A DNA stretch of 16,517 bases from Lachnospiraceae bacterium (GTDB taxonomy: Bacteria > Bacillota > Clostridia > Lachnospirales > Lachnospiraceae): positions 1 through 16,517 of the forward strand of contig JAEDFR010000050.1 in the NCBI GenBank assembly GCA_016297945.1, in the 5' to 3' direction. Both the position numbers and the translations under genes were made by a program. Within the stretch, counting starts at the first letter, position 1. Each line of letters starts with the position of its first letter. This document shows, one piece after another, positions 7,576 through 15,502 of the stretch. A model generated the notes under the pieces. The model was given only the letters and a program-made list of their open reading frames with translations, made no database searches and was not told the origin of the DNA.

Positions 7576-8121
7576 CTATTCTTCCTTCCAGAAATTGACC
7601 GGCTCGTAATCCAAAAGCTGCGCCAAAAATCCGTTTTGGCGTAATTTCTCCTGTATCTGATCCAGAATTGCTTCATTTTTTGCCAAAATGGTATGATAAT
7701 GATACCCGGACGTCAGATTGCTCAACAATGTCGATTTTCCACTCTTTATCTCTTCCATATACGACGCAACATCAGCCCTTGACGCAATATGAAGCTCTGC
7801 CTTTACCACTCCATAAACCTTATGATACACAAACACATCTTTTACAAATCCACCCTGATCCACATATAGCTGAAGTTCTTTTTCTTCTTCTTCCGGACGG
7901 TTATAAATCTTAAAAATCCGCTCGCACTGATTCTGATTGCGCAAAACATATCCCTTGTTTGTAGAATCAATATCGTAATTTTTCGCCCGAAGAAGCGCAA
8001 TATCCTGTACGATTACCTGCCTGCTGACTCCCAGTACTTTTGCAAGTCCGGAACCGGAAACAGGGGTTTCACTGTTTTTCAGTGTACTTATGATTTTTTC
8101 TCTTCTTTCCTCACCACTCAT
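7576..8121 (-). CDS. niaR: NiaR-type niacin-responsive transcription repressor (3H domain)
   Basis: NiaR represses NAD synthesis and niacin uptake genes when nicotinate is present. This 181-residue copy has an N-terminal winged helix of the HTH_11 type (about 4-60: EERREKIISTL, then GLAKVLGVSRQVIVQDIALLRAKNYDI in overall order). The 3H ligand-binding domain follows, with its conserved histidines visible at about 100 (VYHKVYG), 111 (LHIASRADV) and 141/143 (GYHYHT). The start at 8121 is preferred because GGAGG lies 7 bases upstream; the GTG at 8127 would sit only one base from that site. It is the last gene of nadA-nadB-nadC-niaR, 15 bases after nadC, so it would be autoregulated through the nadA operator. 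The identification is firm from domains and context. Confidence 0.94.
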   Translation of the reverse strand: MSGEERREKIISTLKNSETPVSGSGLAKVLGVSRQVIVQDIALLRAKNYDIDSTNKGYVLRNQNQCERIFKIYNRPEEEEKELQLYVDQGGFVKDVFVYHKVYGVVKAELHIASRADVASYMEEIKSGKSTLLSNLTSGYHYHTILAKNEAILDQIQEKLRQNGFLAQLLDYEPVNFWKEE

Positions 8122-8136
8122 ACACACACCTCCGAC

Positions 8137-8991
8137 TTAAACAGCATGCAGATTCTTTAAGGAAATATCCAAAATCGGCGCAGAATGTGTCAATGCACCA
8201 CTTGAAATAATGTCTACTCCGAGGTCGGTAAGTCTTGAAATGTTTTCCTTTGTCACATTTCCGGATACCTCAACCTCCGCTCTTCCATCAATGATTTCCA
8301 TTGCTTTCTTTAAAGTATCGTGATCCATATTGTCTAACATAATGATATCCGCACCGGCTTCAACCGCTTCTTTTACCATATCCAGTGTTTCAACTTCTAC
8401 TTCAATTTTTCTGACAAAAGGAGCATATGCTTTTGCCGATTCAATAGCCTTTGTCACACTTCCTGCCGCACCGATATGATTATCCTTTAACAAAACACCA
8501 TCGGTCAGATTATATCGATGATTAGATGCGCCTCCGACTCTTACCGCATATTTTTCAAAAATGCGGTTGTTGGGCGTTGTCTTTCTGGTATCAACCAGTT
8601 TTGTTTTGGTTCCTTTTAATAAAGCATTGACCTGCGAGGTATAGGTGGCAATTCCGCTCATTCTCTGCAAATAGTTTAATGCCGTTCTTTCTCCGCAGAG
8701 CAGAACCCGGATATCGCCATATACTTTGGCCATTAACTGTCCGCATTTTACTTCATCTCCATCCTGCACATAGAGCTCCACTTTTGTTTTTTCATCCAGT
8801 AATTCAAATACTCTTGAAAAAACCTGCAATCCGCAGATAATTCCGTTCTGTTTGCAGATTAAATCTACTTCTCCCTGTTGTGCAACCGGCATAACACTGT
8901 TGGTGGATACATCTTCACTCGTGATATCCTCTTTTAAAGCTCCTAAAATAAGTGGGTCAACATTCAATTTCAAAGTTACCTGATCAAACAT
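8137..8991 (-). CDS. nadC: Nicotinate-nucleotide pyrophosphorylase (quinolinate phosphoribosyltransferase)
   Basis: NadC converts quinolinate and PRPP to nicotinate mononucleotide, CO2 and pyrophosphate, the entry into NAD. At 284 residues it has the family length. Recognisable segments are EDITSEDVST (21-30), GERTALNYLQRMSGIAT (100-116), KLVDTRKTTP (131-140), RVGGASNHRYNLTDG with KDNHI (151-173), EVEVET (197-202), the IMLDNM strand (217-222) and EVSGNV plus ISSGALTHS near the C-terminus. The start at 8991 is supported by AAGGAG 9 bases upstream. A longer frame from 9060 would run through the hairpin at 9026-9093 and add 23 residues with no family likeness. Unlike nadA and nadB, which overlap, it is separated from nadB by 301 bases. 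Confidence 0.97.
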   Translation of the reverse strand: MFDQVTLKLNVDPLILGALKEDITSEDVSTNSVMPVAQQGEVDLICKQNGIICGLQVFSRVFELLDEKTKVELYVQDGDEVKCGQLMAKVYGDIRVLLCGERTALNYLQRMSGIATYTSQVNALLKGTKTKLVDTRKTTPNNRIFEKYAVRVGGASNHRYNLTDGVLLKDNHIGAAGSVTKAIESAKAYAPFVRKIEVEVETLDMVKEAVEAGADIIMLDNMDHDTLKKAMEIIDGRAEVEVSGNVTKENISRLTDLGVDIISSGALTHSAPILDISLKNLHAV

Positions 8992-9292
8992 GTTTTTCTT
9001 CTCCTTTTGTTTTTTTGACTGAGTGACGGGAGGGGCGAATGTAGAGAGATTATTTTGCATTCAGATAAAATAATCTCTCTACATTCCTCCCGTCTATTTA
9101 TTGCAGTATATAATAGATTGTAATATTATCTGTTTTCGACTATTTTATTTCTATTGTGGTTCATAATTATTTTCTCTTCAATCGTATTGAATTCTGCGTC
9201 TTTTTAAAAAACTGTATGTTTTCAATCTCGTTTGCTTTACGTATTGCTATTAATAATGATACCGAAATATATTATACAAATTTTAATTTCCT
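8992..9292. other. nadB-nadC spacer (301 bp)
   Basis: This stretch has no convincing gene. It holds a long hairpin next to nadC (9026-9093). The remainder is very AT-rich, with -10-like TATACT (minus strand, 9105-9110) and TATAAT near 9277, neither with a good -35 partner. A separate promoter for nadC-niaR is possible but not shown. Confidence 0.5.
9026..9093 (-). repeat. 27-bp-stem hairpin in the nadC leader
   Basis: The arms 9026-9056 and 9067-9093 pair over 27 bases with a 10-nt loop, interrupted only by a 4-nt bulge (GGCG, 9034-9037). On the minus strand the stem ends 34 bases before the nadC ATG and leaves the nadC ribosome binding site free. No U-run follows, so it is not a typical terminator. 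It could be an mRNA processing or stability element, or the remnant of a small palindromic repeat. Confidence 0.8.
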
Positions 9293-10585
9293 TCAGTCTT
9301 TCATATCCGCTTCGCGCATGGCATCCCGTACCATTTGTTTATACTTAAGCTCTAAGGCTTTTTCATCCCGGTATTCTTCTAAGGATACTTCTCCGGCATC
9401 TTGCAGCTTCCAGTTATCAATCGCCAACTCATTAATTTGCTTTGCTGCCCGTTTGGCAAAAACCAGACTTTCCAAAAGGGAGTTGCTGGCAAGGCGGTTT
9501 TTTCCATGAACCCCGTTGCAGGCTGTCTCGCCCACGGCATAAAGGCAATCCATACTGGTCTTACTCTCGTGGTCAACCCGGATGCCTCCCATATAGTAAT
9601 GCTGTGCCGGAACAACCGGAATGCATTCCTTGGTGACATCATAACCTTCTTCCATGCAACGTTTTACGATATTGGGGAAATGCGCCTGTAATTCCTCGAT
9701 AGGGATGGGACGCAAATCCTCCCACACAAATTCTGTCTGGTCTTTCTCCATCTGTTTTTTAATTTCATTGGTCAGTAAATCTCTAGGCAGCAACTCATCT
9801 ACGAAACGATTGCCGTTTTTATCATATAACTTTGCGCCTTCGCCCCTGACGGATTCGGAAATCAAAAAGCTCCGTTTCCGATCATTTTCCGACCAGAGTG
9901 TTGTCGGATGAATTTGTATGTAGTTGATATCCTTCGTTGAAATATTGTGCTTTAGTGCTATCGCCAAGGCATCACCGGTCAATTGGCGGAAATTGGTTGA
10001 GTGTCTGTACAATCCTCCGACTCCACCGGTTGCCAACACGAGAACTTTACTTTCAACTACCTTTAGTTGTCCGTTTTCTCTTATGACACCTCCGATGCAC
10101 CGACCGTCTTTTTCCAAAATGTCTAAAAGCATCGCATGTTCAATGATTTCAATATTCTTTTTTTGCTTAGCCTGTGCTAACAGCTTACTGGTGATTTCTT
10201 TTCCCGTGATATCTTTATGATACAGGATGCGCTTGTCTGAATGAGCCCCTTCTCTGGTAAAGCAAAAGCTCCCATCTGCTTCTCTTTCAAAATCAACACC
10301 TATGCTTACAAGATCCTTTACCACATCCTGTGACGATCTTATCATAATGTCAACGGAAGTCTTATCATTTTCATAATGGCCGGCTCTCATCGTATCCTCA
10401 AAATAACTGTCATAATCCTCATCATTTTTCAGCATACACATCCCGCCCTGCGCCAGAAAAGAATCACTTTCCTCAATCGTAGCCTTGGTTATAATGGTTA
10501 TTTTTGTATCATCGGAAAGATTGAGTGCACAATATAGTCCCGCACATCCGCTTCCTGCAATAAGTACATCTGTCTGTTTTTTCAT
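9293..10585 (-). CDS. nadB: L-aspartate oxidase
   Basis: NadB is a flavoprotein that oxidises L-aspartate to iminoaspartate for quinolinate synthesis. The N-terminal FAD fold has GSGCAG (11-16), and LATGGVGGLY (184-192) closes the dinucleotide region. The succinate dehydrogenase/fumarate reductase-type catalytic part shows HPTTLW (226-231), ESVRGEGA (244-251), LLPRDLL with the expected catalytic Arg (about 268), HYYMGGI (329-335) and GETACNGVHGKNRLASNSLLE (352-372 overall). At 430 residues it lacks most of the C-terminal helical extension of the roughly 540-residue enterobacterial enzyme; the short form appears usual in clostridial relatives, so I do not read it as a truncation. The ATG overlaps the nadA stop (ATGA), with GGAG about 9 bases upstream. 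Confidence 0.96.
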   Translation of the reverse strand: MKKQTDVLIAGSGCAGLYCALNLSDDTKITIITKATIEESDSFLAQGGMCMLKNDEDYDSYFEDTMRAGHYENDKTSVDIMIRSSQDVVKDLVSIGVDFEREADGSFCFTREGAHSDKRILYHKDITGKEITSKLLAQAKQKKNIEIIEHAMLLDILEKDGRCIGGVIRENGQLKVVESKVLVLATGGVGGLYRHSTNFRQLTGDALAIALKHNISTKDINYIQIHPTTLWSENDRKRSFLISESVRGEGAKLYDKNGNRFVDELLPRDLLTNEIKKQMEKDQTEFVWEDLRPIPIEELQAHFPNIVKRCMEEGYDVTKECIPVVPAQHYYMGGIRVDHESKTSMDCLYAVGETACNGVHGKNRLASNSLLESLVFAKRAAKQINELAIDNWKLQDAGEVSLEEYRDEKALELKYKQMVRDAMREADMKD

Positions 10586-11481
10586 TGTGCTAACTCCAAC
10601 ATTTTTTCTAAGGGCTTTATAGCCGCTTTTGCAATCGTCTCATCCAAAAAGACTTCATTGGTTTCATTTTCCAGTACATCGATAATTTTTTCCAATGTTA
10701 CTTTTTTCATATTGGTACATTCCTGAACGGCTCTGACACGATACAGCCTTTTGTCCGGTGCCTGCTCGTGGATTTTATAAAATACACCGTCAACCGTCCC
10801 GATAATGAACTCTTCTGCATCCGTATTTACAACATAATCGATAATTGCAGAAGTACTTCCCACATAATCGGCTAACTCTGTCACGTCCTTGGTACATTCC
10901 GGATGAACCGCAACCTTTGCCTTGGGGTGTGCTTCTTTTGCAGCCAGCATATCAGCTTTGGAAATAATGGTATGTCTTGGACAATGTCCCTGATTTAAGA
11001 TGATATTTTTCTCAGGTACCTGGTCCTGCACAAAGGTACCCAGATTGCGATCCGGTATAAAAAAGATATTTTTGTTGGGAAGATTTTTAACAATCTTTAC
11101 TGCATTGGCACTGGTGACGCAGACATCTGCAAGTGCCTTTAATTCAACAGTAGAATTGATATAACAGACTACCGCAACATCCTCATATTTTTCTTTTATC
11201 AATTGTATCTCTTCTGCGCTCGCCATGTGCGCCATCGGACAGTCCGCAGTTGCATCCGGCATAAACACACGTTTTTCTTTGTTTAAAAGCTTTGCACTTT
11301 CACCCATGAATTCTACGCCTGCAAAAACAATGCGATCTGCCGAAACTTTCGTGGCAACCTTACTTAAATAATACGAGTCACCTATGTAATCAGCCACCTG
11401 CTGCACATCCTCATCAACATAGTAATGAGCCAGAATAACAGCATTTTTCTCTTTTTTTAACTGCTCAATTCTTTCTTTCAT
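10582..11481 (-). CDS. nadA: Quinolinate synthase A
   Basis: NadA condenses iminoaspartate with dihydroxyacetone phosphate to quinolinate, using an oxygen-sensitive [4Fe-4S] cluster bound by three cysteines. Good candidates are Cys81 (ATADCPMA), Cys167 (GHCPRH) and Cys255 (QECTNMK), spaced as in the short roughly 300-residue NadA form. Other family segments are ILAHYYVDEDVQQVADYIGD at the N-terminus, YINSTVELKALADVCVTS, and AVHPECTKDV followed by VGSTSAI. The start at 11481 (second of two adjacent ATGs, 299 residues) has GGAG 6 bases upstream; 11484 is also possible. A longer frame from 11538 is impossible if the promoter at 11539-11567 is right, because it would begin at or before the transcript start. 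This is the first gene of the NAD operon. Confidence 0.97.
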   Translation of the reverse strand: MKERIEQLKKEKNAVILAHYYVDEDVQQVADYIGDSYYLSKVATKVSADRIVFAGVEFMGESAKLLNKEKRVFMPDATADCPMAHMASAEEIQLIKEKYEDVAVVCYINSTVELKALADVCVTSANAVKIVKNLPNKNIFFIPDRNLGTFVQDQVPEKNIILNQGHCPRHTIISKADMLAAKEAHPKAKVAVHPECTKDVTELADYVGSTSAIIDYVVNTDAEEFIIGTVDGVFYKIHEQAPDKRLYRVRAVQECTNMKKVTLEKIIDVLENETNEVFLDETIAKAAIKPLEKMLELAQ

Positions 11482-11538
11482 CATAATCTCCGTTCTTCCA
11501 TCTTTGGTTACAGACGCAACTGATTTTGCGTCACGCAC

Positions 11539-11567
11539 AGTATAGCACCATTCTTTACACCTGACAA
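11539..11567 (-). promoter_or_regulatory. nadA operon promoter
   Basis: On the minus strand TTGTCA (11562-11567) and TATACT (11539-11544) stand exactly 17 bases apart, and a TGC before the -10 box makes it an extended -10. Each box matches the sigma-A consensus at 5 of 6 positions. The predicted transcript start near 11532 gives a leader of about 50 bases before the ATG at 11481. Confidence 0.75.
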
Positions 11568-11577
11568 GACAGTTGTA
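11556..11577. promoter_or_regulatory. Palindromic operator over the nadA -35 box, probable NiaR site
   Basis: The 22-bp sequence has half-sites TACACCTGACA and, on the other strand, TACAACTGTCT, agreeing at 8 of 11 positions. It covers the whole -35 box, so a bound protein would block RNA polymerase. NiaR is encoded by the last gene of the same operon, and its family is known to repress nad operons through such palindromes. Assignment to NiaR is inference from position and symmetry. Confidence 0.6.
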
Positions 11578-11608
11578 AATTTTATATGTAAATGTTGTAA
11601 AATAAAGT

Positions 11609-11662
11609 AATGACCGGTTTCAACTTTCTAAAGACAAAGTCTGAGTTTTGAAACCGGTCATT
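11609..11662 (-). terminator. 54-nt conserved hairpin, copy B (terminator of the flavin reductase gene)
   Basis: A perfect 15-bp stem (AATGACCGGTTTCAA and its complement) begins 11 bases after the flavin reductase stop codon. On the minus strand it is followed by ACTTTATTTTA, a plausible U-rich tail. The 24-nt loop is nearly the same as in copy A at 624-677, again with an AGAC/GTCT inner stem. Here the element stands alone, without the long outer arms that flank copy A. Confidence 0.65.
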
Positions 11663-11673
11663 TCATAACTTCA

Positions 11674-12144
11674 CTATTTCCCCAGTCGCTTTTGATACTC
11701 TGCATAAGTTAGCGGCAGCTTCTGGCTAAGCACTTTGTCTTCCACAACTTCTCCGATAAAAAGAGTATGACTTCCGAGATCCTTTTTATCCACAATATGA
11801 CAGCTTAGCATGCCACATGTTTCATGCGTCAGATACGGTACGCCCTTGGCATCCGTTTCATATGCTATCTTCCCGAATTTATTAGTCTCTCTTCCCGTTT
11901 GATAACCAAACAGGGCAATGGTCTCCAAGGAACAAGTTTCATCCATAATACTGATGCAAAACTCTTTTGCATGATTCAGCAATTCGCAGGTGTAATGACG
12001 GTTTTCAATCGCAACGGCTACTCGTTCCGGCTCTTTGGCAATCTGAATACAGGTATCAACAACGCAACCATCCATTTCATGTCCAAGTTTTGTTGATAAT
12101 AAAAATACTCCATAGGTTAGTTTCTTTATTGCTTTTTCTTCCAT
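11674..12144 (-). CDS. Flavin reductase-like FMN-binding protein
   Basis: This 156-residue protein has the flavin reductase/FMN-binding split-barrel fold. It begins KKLTYGVFLLSTKLGHEMDGCVVDT in overall order, and the middle holds ISIMDETCSLETIALFGYQTGRETNKFGK, where relatives have a loop contacting FMN. The C-terminal half carries CHIVDKKDLGSHTLFIGEVVE, the typical strand pair with the conserved H-x-L-F-I-G-E-V. In anaerobes such proteins pass electrons between flavin and rubredoxin-like partners or reduce oxygen species; no rubredoxin domain is fused here and none is adjacent. The start at 12144 has AGGGGA about 8 bases upstream; an in-frame ATG at 12195 has no binding site and its extra 17 residues are polar and unlike the family. 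It is its own unit, closed by the hairpin that follows. Confidence 0.88.
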   Translation of the reverse strand: MEEKAIKKLTYGVFLLSTKLGHEMDGCVVDTCIQIAKEPERVAVAIENRHYTCELLNHAKEFCISIMDETCSLETIALFGYQTGRETNKFGKIAYETDAKGVPYLTHETCGMLSCHIVDKKDLGSHTLFIGEVVEDKVLSQKLPLTYAEYQKRLGK

Positions 12145-12254
12145 CTGCTTTCCCCTTCTACTTTTTGAAATGTTATTGATCGAATTTTTACTCAATCCGA
12201 TGTTTCACATAATCTCACTTTTTTCATTAAGTAGTATGGGCAGACAACACCTTT

Positions 12255-13931
12255 TTATTCCATATAAAATGCATTGAAATTATAGTAAATGCAAGTATCA
12301 TCACGGAAATTTACATTCATTTGATAGATTACTACCATCGAGCCATCCTCCATTTGTATTTTTCCATTCTGATATAACCACTCCTGAAACTCTTTACCAT
12401 CATGTCCTTCCTCATCATATTGGCGGGCTTTTTTTGAAAAATCAGACAGATCGATTATTTTTTCTTCTCCATGAACTTCAAAAACAATATCGGATAAGTT
12501 CACAGACTCCTCGCCATAATCATTTTCATGTAACGTAACGACATATATCGTCTTGTAATTACTTACATCCAATCCGAATTCTTCTGTATCCCAGCCACAG
12601 TTTACGTACGAATAATCATGATAATCATAGCTTAAATCTGTGCAGCTTTCTTCAAATTCATCAATCATTTCATGATAAGAAGATGGCAATTGTTTCACAT
12701 ACGCATCTCCTTTTTCTAAATATTTTATTTCACGATAAGCTCCTAAAACCTTCCGGATTTCCTGATCCGTTAACTCATTTCCGCTCTCGGCTTTTTCCAT
12801 CAAAGTTTCAAATCGGGATTTTTGCGATAAGTATACCATAGTGTCACAGTTTATAATCGGCGCAAGACAAAACATACTAACAAGAATCGCGGCTACAAGA
12901 AAAATCGTTGGAAGATACTTTCTCTTTTTGATTGAAAACAAAATCAAATAAATAATTTCCACAACAATTAAATAACAGCAAACATAACGTGCTTGCGTCA
13001 AACCATACTCTTGTATTCTCAATCCGATACAAATCATCTGTAATATGATGAAAGGGATGAAAACATAAGGCAAAATTGAAGCTACTTTCCCAAGCTTATC
13101 CTCTTTAAAATACATTGCCACTGTCCAAATCGGCAATCCGCAGACAAATAGCCAGCTCAAGATCGGAAACACTTCATTCGATGGTAAATCCCATGAAATC
13201 ACCAATTTTGCTATGTATATATAGATAATAAGAAAAGCTGTCATTTCTAAAATGAGCAGAACATACTTTACAACAACTCGTAGAAATTTACCGATTTCAT
13301 CCTGCATCTTAGAAAAAGCCAAAATCATACCGGGAATATAAAGTCCGCAGGCAAGCAGCGTTTCAATTCTTAAAATGAAATCATCCGTATCAAAAATCAG
13401 GACATTGAAAATCAGGATTATGATAGCAAGGCCCAAAGCGAATATTCCATATACAATCGTCGTTCGCATGGTGGAACCAAAAACACTCAAACAATATTTT
13501 TCAAATCCTACTTCACTTTTTTGGTACATTTTGAATACGCAAAACATTGCAATCCATGTCAGATAACAAACCAGTAATTTTGCAATAAATGTCATTACAG
13601 TGTCATTTTTTATTCCGAATATGTACTCTTGCTCAATAGACGACATAATAATGAAAAATCCGGAAATTGCGGCAGACAATATGAAACCAATCAGTCTGAC
13701 CACTTTTTTGTATTTATCAAACAATTCTTCTACCAACAAATTTCCCGCAGCAAAAATCCAAAAGAAAATCGTGATCTTCATAAACCTATCATAGTAAACT
13801 TGCTCAAAAGGGAAATCCACCACAACCGCAGTAAGCAGTGACGCAATCCAAATATTGCAAATCGTGACCGGATATTTCAGAAAAACATTTTCCTTGAGTG
13901 TCTCATAAAGCTTTTTTATTTTTTTCAGCAT
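12255..13931 (-). CDS. DUF4153-type integral membrane protein
   Basis: This 558-residue protein matches the style of DUF4153 membrane proteins found across Clostridia, whose function is unknown. I count about eleven hydrophobic segments between residues 20 and 360, beginning with PVTICNIWIASLLTAVVVDF. The C-terminal 190 residues are soluble, rich in Asp, Glu and Tyr, and start with the family-like YLSQKSRFETLMEKAESG segment, probably exposed outside the membrane if the N-terminus is inside. The gene has its own GAGGGGG site 6 bases before the ATG at 13931. It lies about 200 bases downstream of the DUF819 gene, with a repeat array in between, and 110 bases upstream of the flavin reductase gene. 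I see no functional link to either neighbour. The coding call is firm and the family call good. Confidence 0.83.
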   Translation of the reverse strand: MLKKIKKLYETLKENVFLKYPVTICNIWIASLLTAVVVDFPFEQVYYDRFMKITIFFWIFAAGNLLVEELFDKYKKVVRLIGFILSAAISGFFIIMSSIEQEYIFGIKNDTVMTFIAKLLVCYLTWIAMFCVFKMYQKSEVGFEKYCLSVFGSTMRTTIVYGIFALGLAIIILIFNVLIFDTDDFILRIETLLACGLYIPGMILAFSKMQDEIGKFLRVVVKYVLLILEMTAFLIIYIYIAKLVISWDLPSNEVFPILSWLFVCGLPIWTVAMYFKEDKLGKVASILPYVFIPFIILQMICIGLRIQEYGLTQARYVCCYLIVVEIIYLILFSIKKRKYLPTIFLVAAILVSMFCLAPIINCDTMVYLSQKSRFETLMEKAESGNELTDQEIRKVLGAYREIKYLEKGDAYVKQLPSSYHEMIDEFEESCTDLSYDYHDYSYVNCGWDTEEFGLDVSNYKTIYVVTLHENDYGEESVNLSDIVFEVHGEEKIIDLSDFSKKARQYDEEGHDGKEFQEWLYQNGKIQMEDGSMVVIYQMNVNFRDDTCIYYNFNAFYME

Positions 13932-14000
13932 ACATTTCCCCCTCTAACCTATCTTTTGTAACTTATATATTTGTATCTTATTAATTTGTATCTTTCTTAA

Positions 14001-14080
14001 TCCGTTTTATATTCACATATTCCGTTCTATATTTTCACATTACGTGCTATATGCTCATATTATGTTCTGTATTTTCATAG
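14001..14080. repeat. Four degenerate repeats with an exact 20-bp period
   Basis: Units begin at 14001, 14021, 14041 and 14061 with a pattern close to TCCGTTCTATATTTTCATAT. They fill part of the spacer between the DUF819 and DUF4153 genes. A shorter pair of ATTTGTATCTT repeats follows at about 13970-13994, nearer to the DUF4153 start. The 20-bp spacing is close to two helical turns, so the copies would face the same side of the DNA. They are a possible operator array for the DUF4153 gene. Confidence 0.65.
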
Positions 14081-14129
14081 TTGATATTCTGTTTTAGTCC
14101 AAAAGAAAGCTCATTTTTCTAAAACTGCT

Positions 14130-15305
14130 TTATCCAAAATAACTCATCATCTGTGCCACAAAAAGACCTCCTCCTGTTCCAACCACATAACCTAATAAAG
14201 CCATGATAATTCCCACAGGAACGAGTGCACTACTGTACGTACCTGCCAATACCGGAGCCGTAGCCGTTCCTCCGATATTGGCAAGAGATGCAACGCAACA
14301 GGTAAAAATATCCATTTTAAATACCTTTGCCAGAAATAGCATAATAATCACGTGTATGATTAAAATCACAAATCCACTCAACAGCCAGGCGGGTGCATTT
14401 CCAATAGCAGAAAGATCTGCACGTGACGCAATCAAGGCAACAACAATATAAAGCATGACATTGGATACTTCTTCAGTTCCCTTTAATTTCCCCAAAGGCG
14501 TTAATGCAAACATAACACCGAGTAATGTGACAGAAAGAACCGTCCATGTCGCCTTGTCAAAATAAGATAAATATCCATTTAAAAATATCCCTGCTTTTTG
14601 ACATAGAGCTGAAACAAGCAACCCTGAACCGATAATCATTGCAAGATTCTGCCATGTCAATATTTTGGAGTTAGCCCGGGCTTCTTTTTCCAAACTCTTT
14701 CCAACAACATCAATGATTGATGTATCCGACTTCGTCCATGCATTGAATTTATCAGCCCTGCCGATTGCCCAAAGCAGAAACATTACATATATTGTAGCAC
14801 AAATCGAATCCATAACCAAGGCATAAGCCATACTTGCTTCATCGACATCAAGTGCCGCCTGAATAGCCATCATATTTCCTCCGCCTCCCATCCAGCTTCC
14901 GCACAGAGCCCCGAGAGATTTCCATGCACCTGCGCCAAGAAGATTATGAAAAATGGCATAGGAAACTATAAAACCAAGTCCAATCGAAAACGTTGCCGCA
15001 AAAAATCCAATCAACATTTTAGGTCCCAATTTTAAAATAATTCTCATATCACAACGAAGCAGCATAATAAACAACATCGCATAGAGCAGTGGATTTTTCA
15101 AATTACCATAGGCATCTGCGGTTGCCTCCAAGTCCCACAGCCTCACAGTACAAAACAGCATCATTCCCAAATAAATTAATACAATCGGCGGAGCAAAACT
15201 GAATATTTTTTTTGCCGTCCTGCCTTTAAAGATTTGCGGCAGACACACTAAAATTGCAGTAATAAAAACCAATGTTGCCAAGTACATAAATCCATCCCGA
15301 ATCAT
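14130..15305 (-). CDS. DUF819 family membrane protein (putative transporter)
   Basis: This 391-residue integral membrane protein has about ten to eleven hydrophobic helices. It is recognised as DUF819 (YjcL-like) from two glycine-rich motifs in equivalent places of its two halves: GSWMGGGGNM at 136-145 and NIGGTATAPVLA at about 341-353. Such duplicated, unwound-helix motifs are typical of transporters with an inverted repeat fold, but the substrate of DUF819 proteins is not established. The length fits the family and both motifs are intact. The start at 15305 is well supported by GGAGG 7 bases upstream. The gene appears to stand alone. A perfect 10-bp direct repeat at 15381-15400 lies about 75 bases before the start and may control it. 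No clear terminator follows the stop codon. Confidence 0.88.
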   Translation of the reverse strand: MIRDGFMYLATLVFITAILVCLPQIFKGRTAKKIFSFAPPIVLIYLGMMLFCTVRLWDLEATADAYGNLKNPLLYAMLFIMLLRCDMRIILKLGPKMLIGFFAATFSIGLGFIVSYAIFHNLLGAGAWKSLGALCGSWMGGGGNMMAIQAALDVDEASMAYALVMDSICATIYVMFLLWAIGRADKFNAWTKSDTSIIDVVGKSLEKEARANSKILTWQNLAMIIGSGLLVSALCQKAGIFLNGYLSYFDKATWTVLSVTLLGVMFALTPLGKLKGTEEVSNVMLYIVVALIASRADLSAIGNAPAWLLSGFVILIIHVIIMLFLAKVFKMDIFTCCVASLANIGGTATAPVLAGTYSSALVPVGIIMALLGYVVGTGGGLFVAQMMSYFG

Positions 15306-15380
15306 AGATCATCCTCCGGTTTTTTTCTGTATTATCATAGTCTTTGCAAATCTTTATTCTTTATTCATGACACTTTTCGG

Positions 15381-15400
15381 ATAGTTTCAAATAGTTTCAA
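15381..15400. promoter_or_regulatory. Perfect tandem 10-bp direct repeat upstream of the DUF819 gene
   Basis: ATAGTTTCAA occurs twice back to back (minus strand TTGAAACTAT twice). The 10-bp spacing, one helical turn, is characteristic of sites for dimeric response regulators of the OmpR or LytTR type. No matching regulator gene is in the window, so the role is inferred from pattern and position only. Confidence 0.5.
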
Positions 15401-15502
15401 TTGTTTTCTAATTCTATCCATTGTTTTACCGGTGGGGATTATTTCTTCCGCTCTGAATTTTCCTGTCCGGCTTCAGATAATTCTGCGTTTTTATTATACA
15501 TT

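Noticed and set aside
9156..9509. Plus-strand ORF overlapping the nadB end
   Set aside because: More than half of it is the reverse of nadB coding sequence, and it has no ribosome binding site or recognisable domain.
14084..14135. Possible hairpin after the DUF819 stop (CAGTTTTAG with CTAAAACAG) as a terminator
   Set aside because: The stem is AT-rich with a mismatch, the loop is long, and no U-run follows.
15439..15501. 20-codon micro-ORF just after the nuclease-like gene (MYNKNAELSEAGQENS...)
   Set aside because: It is properly closed by a stop, but has no ribosome binding site, and its length is within chance expectation; it could be a decayed gene end but nothing supports expression.
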